Part shown: in pieces, positions 40,130-48,516 of the stretch
How positions within the stretch are numbered: the stretch's first letter is position 1
Layout of the letters: every line of letters starts with the position of its first letter
Source of the DNA: JAHEDH01 sp963753285
Lineage (GTDB): Bacteria; Actinomycetota; Acidimicrobiia; Spongiisociales; ZC4RG35
Assembly (NCBI GenBank): GCA_963753285.1
Contig: CAVWBT010000016.1
Location: forward strand, 186,001-250,000
DNA: 64,000 bases
Direction of reading: 5' to 3'
Notes under the pieces: model-generated
Seen by the model: only the letters and a program-made list of their open reading frames with translations
What the model was told of the DNA's origin: nothing
Databases searched by the model: none
Made by a program: the position numbers and the translations under genes

Positions 40130-40762
40130 ATGAAGCCGCATCCACTGCTGACCGTCTATGTCGAGGCTGCACATGGTCGGTTCCCACCCGCGGACGGTGG
40201 AGTCACGTTCCTTCCCGTCGACATGCCCGGCATCGAGGCGATCGTTGCCTTCACAGGCCATGCGTTCGTGCTGTCCGATCTCGGGCGTGCGGACTTCGCC
40301 GGCATCGAGCTCGACGGATTCGGTCTCGCTCAACGCCCGGAGGCACAGCTGCGGATCGCCCGGGGCGGGCGAATCGGCGTGCTCGACGCCACGATGGTGT
40401 GGATTCCCCCTCCGACGGACTCGAACGAGGCGGATGCAGTGACGGAGACAGTCGACTTCGACGACCATCCGCGCGTCCGCCACGCTCGAGCGATTCGCAC
40501 CGACGTGCGCGTGTTCTCCGGCGCGCATGGCCTGATCACGCTCTCACGCGGTCTCGCGGGTCGGCAGGAGATTGGGGTCGCAGCGTTCGAGCCCGGGCAG
40601 GGAGCCGGACGTCGGTTGATCCGCTCCGCCCAGACCGTCTCAGATCCAATCTCTCCACTGTTCGCCGCCGTGGCACCGGGCAACGCCCGTTCGTTCAGGG
40701 CGTTTCAGGCGGAGGGCTTCTCGGTGGTCGGCTCTGAGATCGTCATCGAAGTGGATGGATGA
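40130..40762 (+). CDS. GNAT-like N-acetyltransferase domain protein
   Basis: A 210-residue cytoplasmic protein. The C-terminal AAVAPGNARSFRAFQAEGFS is the usual last helix-strand of GNAT acetyltransferases. The N-terminal part (VDMPGIEAIVAFTGHAFVLS, LDGFGLAQRPEAQL) has no typical acetyl-CoA loop that I can point to with confidence. The call is therefore cautious. The 3' end overlaps the convergent histidine kinase gene by 58 bases. Confidence 0.6.
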   Translation: MKPHPLLTVYVEAAHGRFPPADGGVTFLPVDMPGIEAIVAFTGHAFVLSDLGRADFAGIELDGFGLAQRPEAQLRIARGGRIGVLDATMVWIPPPTDSNEADAVTETVDFDDHPRVRHARAIRTDVRVFSGAHGLITLSRGLAGRQEIGVAAFEPGQGAGRRLIRSAQTVSDPISPLFAAVAPGNARSFRAFQAEGFSVVGSEIVIEVDG

Positions 40763-41757
40763 GCGGCCGGCAGGGTGACGGTGAACTCCGTGACGCCGTC
40801 GACCCGCCGGTACTTCAGGTCGCCGTGCATCAGTGTGGCGAGCACTCTCGAGCTCGACAGGCCCAGCCCGGTCGACTCGACGTGGTCGGAGAACCCGACC
40901 AGTCCGAACGGCTCGAACAGCCGATCGACGAGCCCCGCCGGGATGCCGGTGCCCCGATCCTGCAGGGCGATCGCAATGTGACCGTCGATCCTCGACACCA
41001 CGAAGTCGAAGGGTGCAGATCCGTGACGTTCGGCGTTCGAGGCCAGGTTCTGGAGGATCTGGCGGAATCGACGCCTGTCCGCCCACACGAGGCGATCCGA
41101 ACCGGCAGCGACTCCGGCCCCGATCCGCTGGGCGGCGGCGGCCACGTCCTCGAGGACGTCGAAGGCCTCTGGGTGGATGGCGAACTTGCCCGAGTTCCGG
41201 AGCGCCGTCACGCTCAGATCTTCGATCACGTCGGTTGCCACCTGGGCTTCGGTGGCGATGAGCGAAGCGAGTTCGCGCTGCTCGTCGCTGAGTGACGGGT
41301 CTTCGGCGAGCGTGATCGAGAGCCCGATCACCCCCGTGAGCGGGTTCTTGATGTCATGGGCGACGGAGGCGACGAAGCGGTCACGGTCGTGGTGCATCTG
41401 TTCCAGCCGCCCTCGCAGATCCGACGCCCAGCCGACGTACAGACCCAGCAGTGGGACCGTGGTCAGCGCGAACAGTCCTTCCGCCCCGGCGAACATGTCC
41501 CATCCGGGCCGATGGTCCACCGAGAGATACAGCGCCACCTGCAAGGGGATGAAGCCGGCAGCCGTCCACTTCGCTCCGCGGCCCCCCAGAAGGTGGGCGG
41601 TGATGACGGTCGGGAGCAGTGCCATGGCGGCATACATGTCACCGAGGATCGAGGCGTGGCCGATCGGCCACGTCGCGACGTAGGCGAGCCACGACAACGC
41701 GACGATTGCGGCTATGCGACGGGTCGATCTCGGCTTCGGGACCATCAGATCAGTCAT
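40705..41757 (-). CDS. Membrane sensor histidine kinase
   Basis: A 350-residue kinase. Four N-terminal membrane helices (IAAIVALSWLAYVATWPIGH, MYAAMALLPTVITAHLLG, GFIPLQVALYL, LFALTTVPLLGLYVGW) lead to a HisKA domain with the phospho-His in ASVAHDIKNPLTG, and a HATPase_c domain (ILQNLASNAERHG, DRGTGIPAGL, TGLGLSSSR). No response regulator gene is adjacent. ATG 41757 is chosen over GTG 41763. Confidence 0.9.
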   Translation of the reverse strand: MTDLMVPKPRSTRRIAAIVALSWLAYVATWPIGHASILGDMYAAMALLPTVITAHLLGGRGAKWTAAGFIPLQVALYLSVDHRPGWDMFAGAEGLFALTTVPLLGLYVGWASDLRGRLEQMHHDRDRFVASVAHDIKNPLTGVIGLSITLAEDPSLSDEQRELASLIATEAQVATDVIEDLSVTALRNSGKFAIHPEAFDVLEDVAAAAQRIGAGVAAGSDRLVWADRRRFRQILQNLASNAERHGSAPFDFVVSRIDGHIAIALQDRGTGIPAGLVDRLFEPFGLVGFSDHVESTGLGLSSSRVLATLMHGDLKYRRVDGVTEFTVTLPAAHPSTSMTISEPTTEKPSA

Positions 41758-41781
41758 CGGCACGTAATCCCGCCATCTGGA

Positions 41782-43194
41782 TCAGGATTGTCCCAGCGCC
41801 GCCAGGAACTGCGAACGCACCTCGCCGACGAGATCAGGCACGTGCTCCGGGCCGAGGCCCTCGGTCGGCGTCGCCGGGAGCACATCGACCCTCACGGTCG
41901 CCGGCCGCATCACGAGTGTTCCTCTCGGTTGCACGTCCAGTGAGTTGTGGATCACGATCGGCACGATCGGAACCTGGGCTGCAACGGCGAGGTGGAATCC
42001 ACCCTTCTTGAACGCCCCGAGCGCAGGTGTGCGTTGGCGGGTGCCCTCCGGAGCGATCGCAATGCTCAGGCCGTTCTCCACGGTGGTCGTGGCGTGTTTG
42101 AGGGCGTCGACGGCGCCCTCGGAGTCCGCCCGGTCGATGAACACGACATCTCCGAGTGAGAAGATCGGCCCAACGATCGGCATGTGTTTCAACTCGGCCT
42201 TGGCGATCGCCGTGACGTCTCGCCGCAGGAGCTTCATCAGCACGATGCCGTCGAAGTTCGACTGGTGGTTGAACATGAACACGCACGGTCGGTGTGCCCA
42301 GAGGTGCTCCTCGCCCCGGAGGTCCATCCGGACGCCTGCGAGTGACGTGGCGTAGTCGCCCCAGGTCGACATCGTGAGATTCACCCCGAGCCGCGTCGAG
42401 CCGTTGAGGAAGCCGGTCAGTAGACCGGCGGTGGCGGCAGGGATGACCGAGGATTGCGCAAGGACGGTTCGAATGATCTGGGCACGGGTGGGGCGGCCGC
42501 GGCTGTCGAAGGAGGCCTCGGTCCATCCCTTCGACTTCGCCACCTTGGCGAGCTTGCGATCCGGGTTCAGCGGCTGCGGGTGCCCGACGGCTTCGAGGAG
42601 CGGGAGGTCTTCGTAGCCGTCGGTGTAGAAGAAGGCGTTCGCCAGATCCAGGTCGTGGGTCTCGGTGTACTCCAATGCGGCAGTGGCCTTGCCCGAGCCG
42701 TACACCACCGGCTGGACGACCTCCCCGGTGACGACGCCGTCGTCGATCTGCATGTGGTTGCAGATGACGTGGTCGACTGCGAGGTCCTCCGCCACGTGAC
42801 GCACTTGGAAGTCGTTGGCGGCGGACACCAAGACTACGCGATGGCCACGAGCACGGTGATTGGCGATGATGGTGCGCGCCTCGGGGTAGACCCAAGATGC
42901 GATCTGGTTCCGGTACACCGACTCGGCCACGGCGGCGACCTCGTCGACCGAGGTCCCGGCAAGTGCTCGAGTCGATGCTTCCAACAGCTCGACGAACTCG
43001 GCTCGACCGAGTTGGTAACGCAGCGCGACAGCACCGACGCCGATGTCCGAAGCCGCCGGCTTCTTCATTCGCTCGAGGGCGAATGCAAAGGCGGTGAAAC
43101 CCGAGACGAGGGTGCCGTCCATGTCGAAGAAGGCAACGGTCTGCCTGCCGTGCGGTGCGGCTGCGATCTCGTCGAGCAGGGGAGCGGGTATCAC
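41782..43194 (-). CDS. HAD phosphatase fused to 1-acylglycerol-3-phosphate acyltransferase
   Basis: A 470-residue fusion. The N-terminal HAD-IB domain has FFDMDGTLVSG (Asp24, Asp26), VVLVSAANDF and FFYTDGYEDLPLLEAVGHP. The C-terminal PlsC domain has FNHQSNFDGIV (H-x4-D), APEGTRQRTPALG and VPIVIHN. Such two-part proteins occur in actinobacteria and are thought to act in glycerolipid synthesis, with the HAD part as a phosphatase. The gene is 24 bases upstream of the histidine kinase gene on the same strand. Confidence 0.9.
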   Translation of the reverse strand: MIPAPLLDEIAAAPHGRQTVAFFDMDGTLVSGFTAFAFALERMKKPAASDIGVGAVALRYQLGRAEFVELLEASTRALAGTSVDEVAAVAESVYRNQIASWVYPEARTIIANHRARGHRVVLVSAANDFQVRHVAEDLAVDHVICNHMQIDDGVVTGEVVQPVVYGSGKATAALEYTETHDLDLANAFFYTDGYEDLPLLEAVGHPQPLNPDRKLAKVAKSKGWTEASFDSRGRPTRAQIIRTVLAQSSVIPAATAGLLTGFLNGSTRLGVNLTMSTWGDYATSLAGVRMDLRGEEHLWAHRPCVFMFNHQSNFDGIVLMKLLRRDVTAIAKAELKHMPIVGPIFSLGDVVFIDRADSEGAVDALKHATTTVENGLSIAIAPEGTRQRTPALGAFKKGGFHLAVAAQVPIVPIVIHNSLDVQPRGTLVMRPATVRVDVLPATPTEGLGPEHVPDLVGEVRSQFLAALGQS

Positions 43195-43231
43195 GATCTT
43201 GAAGCGTAGATGAAGCCCTGGACCAGGGAGT

Positions 43232-43645
43232 TCAGATGAGCTTCGACAACACCAGGTAGCTCTTGGTGCGTTCGGCGCTGGGATGGTTGCGGATCGATTC
43301 GATCACCGGCTCGAGGTCGGCGGGTGTGGCACAGCGGAGGTGGATCAACGCATCGGCTTCTCCGGTCACCGTGTACGCCGCGATCACTTCCGGGATGTCC
43401 CGGACCATGGATCGAATGTGGTCGGGGCCGGTCTTGCCCCTGCAGAACAGCTCCACCAGCGCTTCGGTGGCCGACGGTTGATCGATTCGTGCGTGATAGC
43501 CGGTGATCACTCCGTCCTGTTCCAGGCGGTCGACGCGTCGCTTCACGGCCGGGGCGGACAGTCCGACATCGGCACCGATGCTTGTGAACGAAGAGCGCGC
43601 CGATTGCTGAAGGTGTGCAATGATCTGTCTGTCGATCGCATCCAT
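43232..43645 (-). CDS. Lrp/AsnC family transcriptional regulator
   Basis: A 137-residue regulator. Winged HTH: DAIDRQIIAHLQQSARSSFT, IGADVGLSAPAVKRRVDRLE; the ligand-binding RAM domain runs to the end (VIAAYTVTGEADALIHLRCA). ATG 43645 is fixed by the leaderless TAGAAT box seven bases upstream, so the longer N terminus is rejected. It is divergent from the dimethylargininase gene, which it may control in response to an amino acid. Confidence 0.9.
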   Translation of the reverse strand: MDAIDRQIIAHLQQSARSSFTSIGADVGLSAPAVKRRVDRLEQDGVITGYHARIDQPSATEALVELFCRGKTGPDHIRSMVRDIPEVIAAYTVTGEADALIHLRCATPADLEPVIESIRNHPSAERTKSYLVLSKLI

Positions 43646-43652
43646 GTGCAAG

Positions 43653-43658
43653 ATTCTA
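43653..43658 (-). promoter_or_regulatory. Leaderless -10 box of the lrp gene
   Basis: On the minus strand TAGAAT is followed by exactly seven bases and ATG 43645. Confidence 0.6.
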
Positions 43659-43740
43659 ATGCTTTCCGCAGGATTGTGCGATCGACTGCGCTGGTGATAC
43701 CGGATACGATCTGTGGCACGCCGAGACTGTGAGGCCACCG

Positions 43741-44538
43741 ATGAACCGTTATGTGATGTGCCGTCCCGAGCACTTCGAAGTCGTCAGCACGCTCAACCCG
43801 TGGATGGACCCTTCCGTGCCCGTATCCCGCTCGAACGCCATCGTTCAGTGGGAACGGCTGGTCGATCTCTACGAGGAGCTCGGCCACGACGTCGATCTGG
43901 TCCAACCCGGTGTCGGCCTTCCGGACATGGTCTTCGCCGCCAACGCCGGCGTCGCGATCGACAACCGCATGATGGCGGCCGTGATGTCGAGCGAAGAGCG
44001 GCGAGGCGAGGAAGGGCACTACCGGAAGCACTTCGACCGCGCCGGGTTCGACGAGGTCTTCATCCCCGAGCACGTCAACGAGGGTGAAGGAGACTTCCTC
44101 TTCACCGGCGACGTGCTGTTGGCCGGCACCGGGTTCAGGACCGACCCCCGGTCTCACATCGAGGCCCAGCGCTTCTTCGACGTCGAGGTCGTCACACTCC
44201 AACTCGTCGACCCCCGTTGGTACCACCTGGACACGGCGCTGTTCTCGATCAATCGCGATCTGGTGGTGTGGTATCCGGGAGCCTTCGATTCGGCCGGCGT
44301 GGCGGAGTTGCGACGTCGGTTCCCCGATGGGATCGAGGCGACCGAAGCCGACGCCCTGGCGTTCGGCCTGAACTCGACCGCCGACGACCGGCATGTCGTC
44401 ATGCCCGCCTCGGCCCCGGCCCTCGCGGACCGGGTCTCGGAGGCAGGCTTCGATGTCCATCCGGTCGATCTCTCCGAGCTGCTCAAGGCCGGCGGTTCGG
44501 TCAAGTGCTGCACGCTGGAGCTCAACGTCTCGGCATGA
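43741..44538 (+). CDS. Dimethylargininase (DDAH) / amidinotransferase-fold hydrolase
   Basis: A 265-residue guanidino-group hydrolase. MNRYVMCRPEHFEVVSTLNP, LPDMVFAANAGVAI, EGEGDFLFTGDVLLAGTGFR, the WYHLDTALFSIN His motif and the C-terminal nucleophile in GSVKCCTLEL match the family. It would split a methylated arginine or arginine-like compound to citrulline plus an amine. ATG 43741 follows GTGAGG. It is divergent from an Lrp regulator, a common pattern for amino-acid catabolic genes. Confidence 0.87.
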   Translation: MNRYVMCRPEHFEVVSTLNPWMDPSVPVSRSNAIVQWERLVDLYEELGHDVDLVQPGVGLPDMVFAANAGVAIDNRMMAAVMSSEERRGEEGHYRKHFDRAGFDEVFIPEHVNEGEGDFLFTGDVLLAGTGFRTDPRSHIEAQRFFDVEVVTLQLVDPRWYHLDTALFSINRDLVVWYPGAFDSAGVAELRRRFPDGIEATEADALAFGLNSTADDRHVVMPASAPALADRVSEAGFDVHPVDLSELLKAGGSVKCCTLELNVSA

Positions 44539-44584
44539 TCGGCTCGTAGCGGCACGGGGCGTGCGATGGTCGTCGCATCCCCAA

Positions 44585-44624
44585 GCAATCGATTCCGGGC
44601 TCAGCGATCCGCGCAATCGATTGC
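44585..44624. promoter_or_regulatory. Tandem palindromic operators before the amidohydrolase operon
   Basis: GCAATCGATTGC (44613-44624) is a perfect 12-bp palindrome with a central CG. GCAATCGATTCC (44585-44596) is a one-mismatch-per-half copy 28 bp upstream. The central-CG palindrome resembles LacI-family sites. The proximal site ends five bases before the predicted -10 box, so it would block RNA polymerase. The cognate regulator is not in the window. Confidence 0.7.
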
Positions 44625-44629
44625 AGTGG

Positions 44630-44635
44630 TACTGT
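44630..44635 (+). promoter_or_regulatory. -10 box of the amidohydrolase/ABC operon
   Basis: TACTGT lies eight bases before ATG 44644. No good -35 box is seen; the -35 region is occupied by the palindromic operator. Confidence 0.45.
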
Positions 44636-44643
44636 GTCGCGCG

Positions 44644-44769
44644 ATGCAGCCCACTCGGTTGACCTCTTCGCAGCGGTTGGAAGCGCTTCCCGTGCATCCG
44701 TGCGCGATCGAGCGGAAACGGCGACCCGTGGTGTGCCACTCGCTCGACCAGGCGCCGGTCCGCCAGTGA
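44644..44769 (+). CDS. Candidate 41-residue leader peptide
   Basis: A short ORF (MQPTRLTSSQRLEALPVHPC start, ends QAPVRQ) begins eight bases after the -10 box and ends with a TGA that overlaps GTG 44766 of the amidohydrolase, the same 4-base junction used by every other gene pair of this operon. It has no membrane segment or known motif. It could be a leader peptide for translational coupling, or simply 5' untranslated sequence. Confidence 0.4.
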   Translation: MQPTRLTSSQRLEALPVHPCAIERKRRPVVCHSLDQAPVRQ

Positions 44770-46067
44770 CGGGGAAGACGCTGCTCAAGGGCGGGTGCGT
44801 TCTCACGATCGACCGCAAGATCGGGAACCTGACATCGGGCGATGTGTTGATCGAGAACGGCAGGATCTCGGAGATAGGCGAGAACCTCAGGGCGCGGGAC
44901 GCCGAGATCGTCGACTGCTCGAACACCATCGTCATGCCGGGGTTCGTCGATGCTCACCGCCACACCTGGCGATCCCTCTTCCGCAACGCCGGCGTGGACG
45001 CCGGCGGAGCCCCGCGATACGCATCCGAATTCGCGGCCAACCACGAACCCGACGACCTCTATGCGGGCGTCCTGATCGGTCTCGTGGGGGCTGCTGGGTC
45101 CGGTACGACAACGGTGGTCGACTGGTCGGACATCCCGGACTCGCCCGCTCATCTCGATGCGGTGCTCCAGGCTCACGCCGATGCCGGGGTGCGGACGGTG
45201 TTCGTCCACCCCGGCGATCGCTCGACGCCACCGGACTCGCTCGTTTCTCGATTCGTTGCTGGAGGGCTCTCGCAACTGGCAATCGGCGGGAGCGATCCCA
45301 CTTCGTCGAACCTGGACGAGTTCGCCGCAGCGTTGGCGACGGCGAGATCGCTCGGTGTTCGCCTGCACGCTCACGCGGGGGGCGTGGAGTCGCGAGGCGC
45401 GATCGCCGCGCTCGCCGGACGCGGGATCCTGGGCGACGACGTCACACTGGTGCACTGCACCAACCTCGACGACGCCGACCTCGACGCTGCCTCGGCTTCG
45501 GGTGCTGCGATCACGCTGACCCCGGCGAGCGAGATGGCGAGTGGCCTCGGGAGCCCACCGGTCCAGCAACTGATCGATCGCGACATCGGGCCGGGCCTGG
45601 GTGTCGACGACGAGTCGCTTGCTCCGGGCGACGTGTTCGCCCAGATTCGGGCGACGATCTCGATCCAGCACGCCACCGCCTTCGATCTGAAGCTGGCGGG
45701 CAAGGCCGGCATCCCGAAGCTCATGACCAGCCGGGAGGTGATCCGTCATGGAACCATCGACGGTGCGCGTTCCGCCGGGCTCGCCGGTGTCGTCGGAACG
45801 CTCACTCCTGGGTCGCAGGGTGACGTGATCGTGCTCAGGACCGACAGGCCGAACATCTTCCCGATCAACGACCCGATCGGCGCAGTCGTCTGGGGAATGG
45901 ACACCTCCAATCTCGACTGGGTGTTCGTGGAAGGACGAGCGCTCATGCGCCATGGCGAGCTGACATCGGACACCGGGCGGATTCGTGAACTGGCGATCGC
46001 CGCCCAACGCCGCGTCGCCCAAGCGGCCGGCGTGGTGGCCCAATCGAACGCGCAGGCCGGCGAGTGA
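44766..46067 (+). CDS. ATZ/TRZ-type amidohydrolase (stand-alone)
   Basis: A 433-residue metal-dependent hydrolase of the aminohydrolase-like COG0402 group. Metal ligands are visible: H-x-H in GFVDAHRHTWRS, His in RLHAHAGG, His in LVHCTNLDD and Asp in GLGVDDESLAPGD. The C terminus carries the composite beta-domain strand LTPGSQGDVIVLRTDR. It probably deaminates or hydrolyses an N-heterocycle or related amide. GTG 44766 is chosen because an upstream GTG (44634) lies in the promoter. It is a clear paralogue of the amidohydrolase part at the operon's end. Confidence 0.85.
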   Translation: MTGKTLLKGGCVLTIDRKIGNLTSGDVLIENGRISEIGENLRARDAEIVDCSNTIVMPGFVDAHRHTWRSLFRNAGVDAGGAPRYASEFAANHEPDDLYAGVLIGLVGAAGSGTTTVVDWSDIPDSPAHLDAVLQAHADAGVRTVFVHPGDRSTPPDSLVSRFVAGGLSQLAIGGSDPTSSNLDEFAAALATARSLGVRLHAHAGGVESRGAIAALAGRGILGDDVTLVHCTNLDDADLDAASASGAAITLTPASEMASGLGSPPVQQLIDRDIGPGLGVDDESLAPGDVFAQIRATISIQHATAFDLKLAGKAGIPKLMTSREVIRHGTIDGARSAGLAGVVGTLTPGSQGDVIVLRTDRPNIFPINDPIGAVVWGMDTSNLDWVFVEGRALMRHGELTSDTGRIRELAIAAQRRVAQAAGVVAQSNAQAGE

Positions 46068-47140
46068 CTGCAGCCGCCACCACCCGCACCCCCTCGCGAG
46101 CGATCACCTCCTTCGTCGTCGGCTCACGATTCATGCCCGTCTATCTCGCTCTGGTCCTCCTGGTGATCGTGGCAGCGATCTGGGCGCCCGCAACCCTCGA
46201 GGGTCCGGCCCTCTCGGCCATCGCTCCGTTCGGCGCGCTGCTCGGCATCACCGCACTCGGACAGATGCTGGTCATCATGACCGGGGGGATCGACCTCAGT
46301 GTTCCCGGCACGCTCACGCTCGCAGCGCTGATCACCGTTGGCGTCAGTGAGCAATCGGACAGTCGGATCGGAGTCGCGATCCTCACGGCGATCGGAGCGG
46401 CAGCCCTCATCGGCGCGGTGAACGGGATTCTGATCGGCGGCCTGAAGCTCAATGCCTTGATCGTCACTCTGGCCGTCGGGCAGGTGGTGTCCGGTGTGGT
46501 CGCCCGGTACGTCCGCACGTTCCCCGTGCAGAGCGCCGTGCCCGAAGCGTTGTCTGACTGGACCTCGAATCGGATCTTGGGAATCAGCCCCATCTTCTGG
46601 ATCGGGCTCGCGGTCACGGTCACGCTGATCCTCGGACTGCGATACACCACGGTGGGCCGGCGGTTCAAGGTCGTCGGAGCGAACCCGGTCGCCTCGAGCG
46701 TCGTGGGCTTGCGGGTGACGCTCAATCAGATCCTCGTCTACGTCGTGGCAGCGATGCTGTACGCCGTCGCCGGTGTCGCGCTTGCCGCCCTGCTCCGGAA
46801 CCCCGGCGTCAACATCGGGTCTCCCTACCTCCTGGGACCGATCGCGGCCGTCGTGATCGGCGGTGCGTCACTCACCGGCGGCCTGGCCAGCCCGATGTCC
46901 ACCTTCGTGGCAGGCATCTTTCTGACCGGGCTCAATCAGATGATGCGCGCGCTCGGCCTTCCGACGGCCCTGCAATTCGTCGTCTTCGGCGTCGTGATCA
47001 TCGGGGGGATGCTCGTGTCCGGCGACCGCATCATCAAGGGGGTCGAGCGCGTGCTCCGAGAGCGCGGCTCACCCGACACAGACACTCGTACCGCTGCAAA
47101 CGAAGACACGGGGCCTGAGGGCTCACAGGAGGAGAAATGA
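46064..47140 (+). CDS. ABC transporter permease 1 (RbsC type)
   Basis: A 358-residue permease of the BPD_transp_2 class with about 9-10 helices. The conserved GQMLVIMTGGIDLSVPGTLT and VIGGASLTGGLASPMSTFVA segments are diagnostic for ribose/nucleoside-type importers. The C-terminal tail is charged and cytoplasmic. The GTG start overlaps the amidohydrolase stop by four bases, and its own stop overlaps the next ATG. Confidence 0.9.
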   Translation: MTAAATTRTPSRAITSFVVGSRFMPVYLALVLLVIVAAIWAPATLEGPALSAIAPFGALLGITALGQMLVIMTGGIDLSVPGTLTLAALITVGVSEQSDSRIGVAILTAIGAAALIGAVNGILIGGLKLNALIVTLAVGQVVSGVVARYVRTFPVQSAVPEALSDWTSNRILGISPIFWIGLAVTVTLILGLRYTTVGRRFKVVGANPVASSVVGLRVTLNQILVYVVAAMLYAVAGVALAALLRNPGVNIGSPYLLGPIAAVVIGGASLTGGLASPMSTFVAGIFLTGLNQMMRALGLPTALQFVVFGVVIIGGMLVSGDRIIKGVERVLRERGSPDTDTRTAANEDTGPEGSQEEK

Positions 47141-48516
47141 AACGAAGCAGAATCATCGGCCTCATCGCTGTCCTGGCGATGATCCTCGCCGCCTGCGGCG
47201 GCGACGACGCCGAGACGACCACCACCGCCGCTCCGGACGAACCGACCGTGACGACCGCGGCGCCCGACGAGCCCACGACGACCGCGGCCGGTGACGACGT
47301 CACCGAAACCACGACCGAGGCGTCCGCCGACGGCCCGCTCGCCGAATACGGCGAGTCCATCGATGCGGATCCGGCCCTCGTCGAACGTGCGCTCGGTCCC
47401 GTCGGTGACGTGCCCGACATCGTGTTGGCGTCGATCGCTCGCGCCGGCCAGGACCTCGACCAGGCCACGATCGACAAGGCAATGGAGTGCTGGTCCAACC
47501 AGCAGTGCGACACCGGGAGCGGCGGTGAGCTCGTGATGGGCTACGCCGACGGAGGCGGCGACACCGTGAACGTCTGGCGTGGCGTCAGCCACATGGAAGC
47601 GATCCTCCAGGCACTCACGTACCCCGAAATCGGAACGATCGTCTCCACCGCGGCCAACTTCAACGCCGATCCCGCAGTCCATGCCAATGACGTCCGATTC
47701 CTGATCCAGCGCGGTGTCGACTTCATCGTCGGCTACCCCGACGTCGGGATCGCGCTGGCGCCCGCAGTCCTGGAGGCCGAGGCGGCCGGCATCCCCTACA
47801 TCTCGTTCTCGGCGGGATACGTCGGCCTGCCCGGACAGGAAGGAGCACTCATCCCGGGCGAGGACTACACGGCGGTCGTGGGCGAAGACCTGTGCGCGCT
47901 CGGTGAGAGCTTCGCCGAAGTGCTCAACGACGGCATCGGCGCCGGCGAGATCGGCGTGCTCGGTGGAACCCCGGGCAACGCGCTCACCCTCGGGTGGCAG
48001 CGGTGTCTGATCCCTGCGCTGTCCGACGGCGTCGACGTTGCGAATCCACCGGCCGACGAGAACTCGACGACAGGAGACACCTTCTGGGTCAACAGCTTCG
48101 CGCTCGATGCGGCTCGCGGCATCCTCACGACCAATCCGGATGTCCGCGGCTGGGCCTATGAGTACTCCGATGGGCTGTTCACGGCCCTCCAGGCGTATGA
48201 CGAGCTCGGTATCCCGGTCGAAAACCTCACGGTTGCACTGCGGACCGACGAGCAGACGCTGTTCTGCGACTGGGCGGAGCGTGGAGAGCCGACCTACAAC
48301 ATCTGGTACTCGGCAGGAGGCAACTTCCAGTCGCGGACTGCGGTGACGGTCGGGATGCTCACGCTCGCCGGGTACGACGTCGGCGGTGAGGTGACCGTGC
48401 CGCATGTCATGCGCCAGGTGACCGACGCCGACTGCAACCCCGATCGCGTCAACGAGGTCGTCTCTGGCACGTCCCTCGTGCCGAACGAGGTTCTCGCTCT
48501 GATGTTCGGAGGATGA
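47137..48516 (+). CDS. Periplasmic-binding-protein-like lipoprotein of the ABC importer
   Basis: A 459-residue lipoprotein: signal peptide with lipobox MILAACGG, then a Thr-rich linker with repeats of TTTAAPDEP. The mature part has the sugar-type binding fold (GIPYISFSAGYVGLPG, GEIGVLGGTPGNALTLGWQR, NPDVRGWAYEYSDGLFTALQ). The ligand is unknown. A preserved Trp, Tyr and Cys content (MECWSNQQCDT) may form an aromatic pocket. It is coupled by ATGA to permease 1 and the ATPase. Confidence 0.88.
   Translation: MKRSRIIGLIAVLAMILAACGGDDAETTTTAAPDEPTVTTAAPDEPTTTAAGDDVTETTTEASADGPLAEYGESIDADPALVERALGPVGDVPDIVLASIARAGQDLDQATIDKAMECWSNQQCDTGSGGELVMGYADGGGDTVNVWRGVSHMEAILQALTYPEIGTIVSTAANFNADPAVHANDVRFLIQRGVDFIVGYPDVGIALAPAVLEAEAAGIPYISFSAGYVGLPGQEGALIPGEDYTAVVGEDLCALGESFAEVLNDGIGAGEIGVLGGTPGNALTLGWQRCLIPALSDGVDVANPPADENSTTGDTFWVNSFALDAARGILTTNPDVRGWAYEYSDGLFTALQAYDELGIPVENLTVALRTDEQTLFCDWAERGEPTYNIWYSAGGNFQSRTAVTVGMLTLAGYDVGGEVTVPHVMRQVTDADCNPDRVNEVVSGTSLVPNEVLALMFGG

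Noticed and set aside
44634..44765. An N-terminal extension of the amidohydrolase from GTG 44634
   Set aside because: It would start inside the -10 box and adds 44 residues unlike the family; GTG 44766 fits better.
46936..48405. A 489-codon minus-strand frame opposite the binding-protein gene
   Set aside because: It has a low-complexity Gly/Arg/Val run and no RBS. The plus strand has a signal peptide and coupled neighbours.
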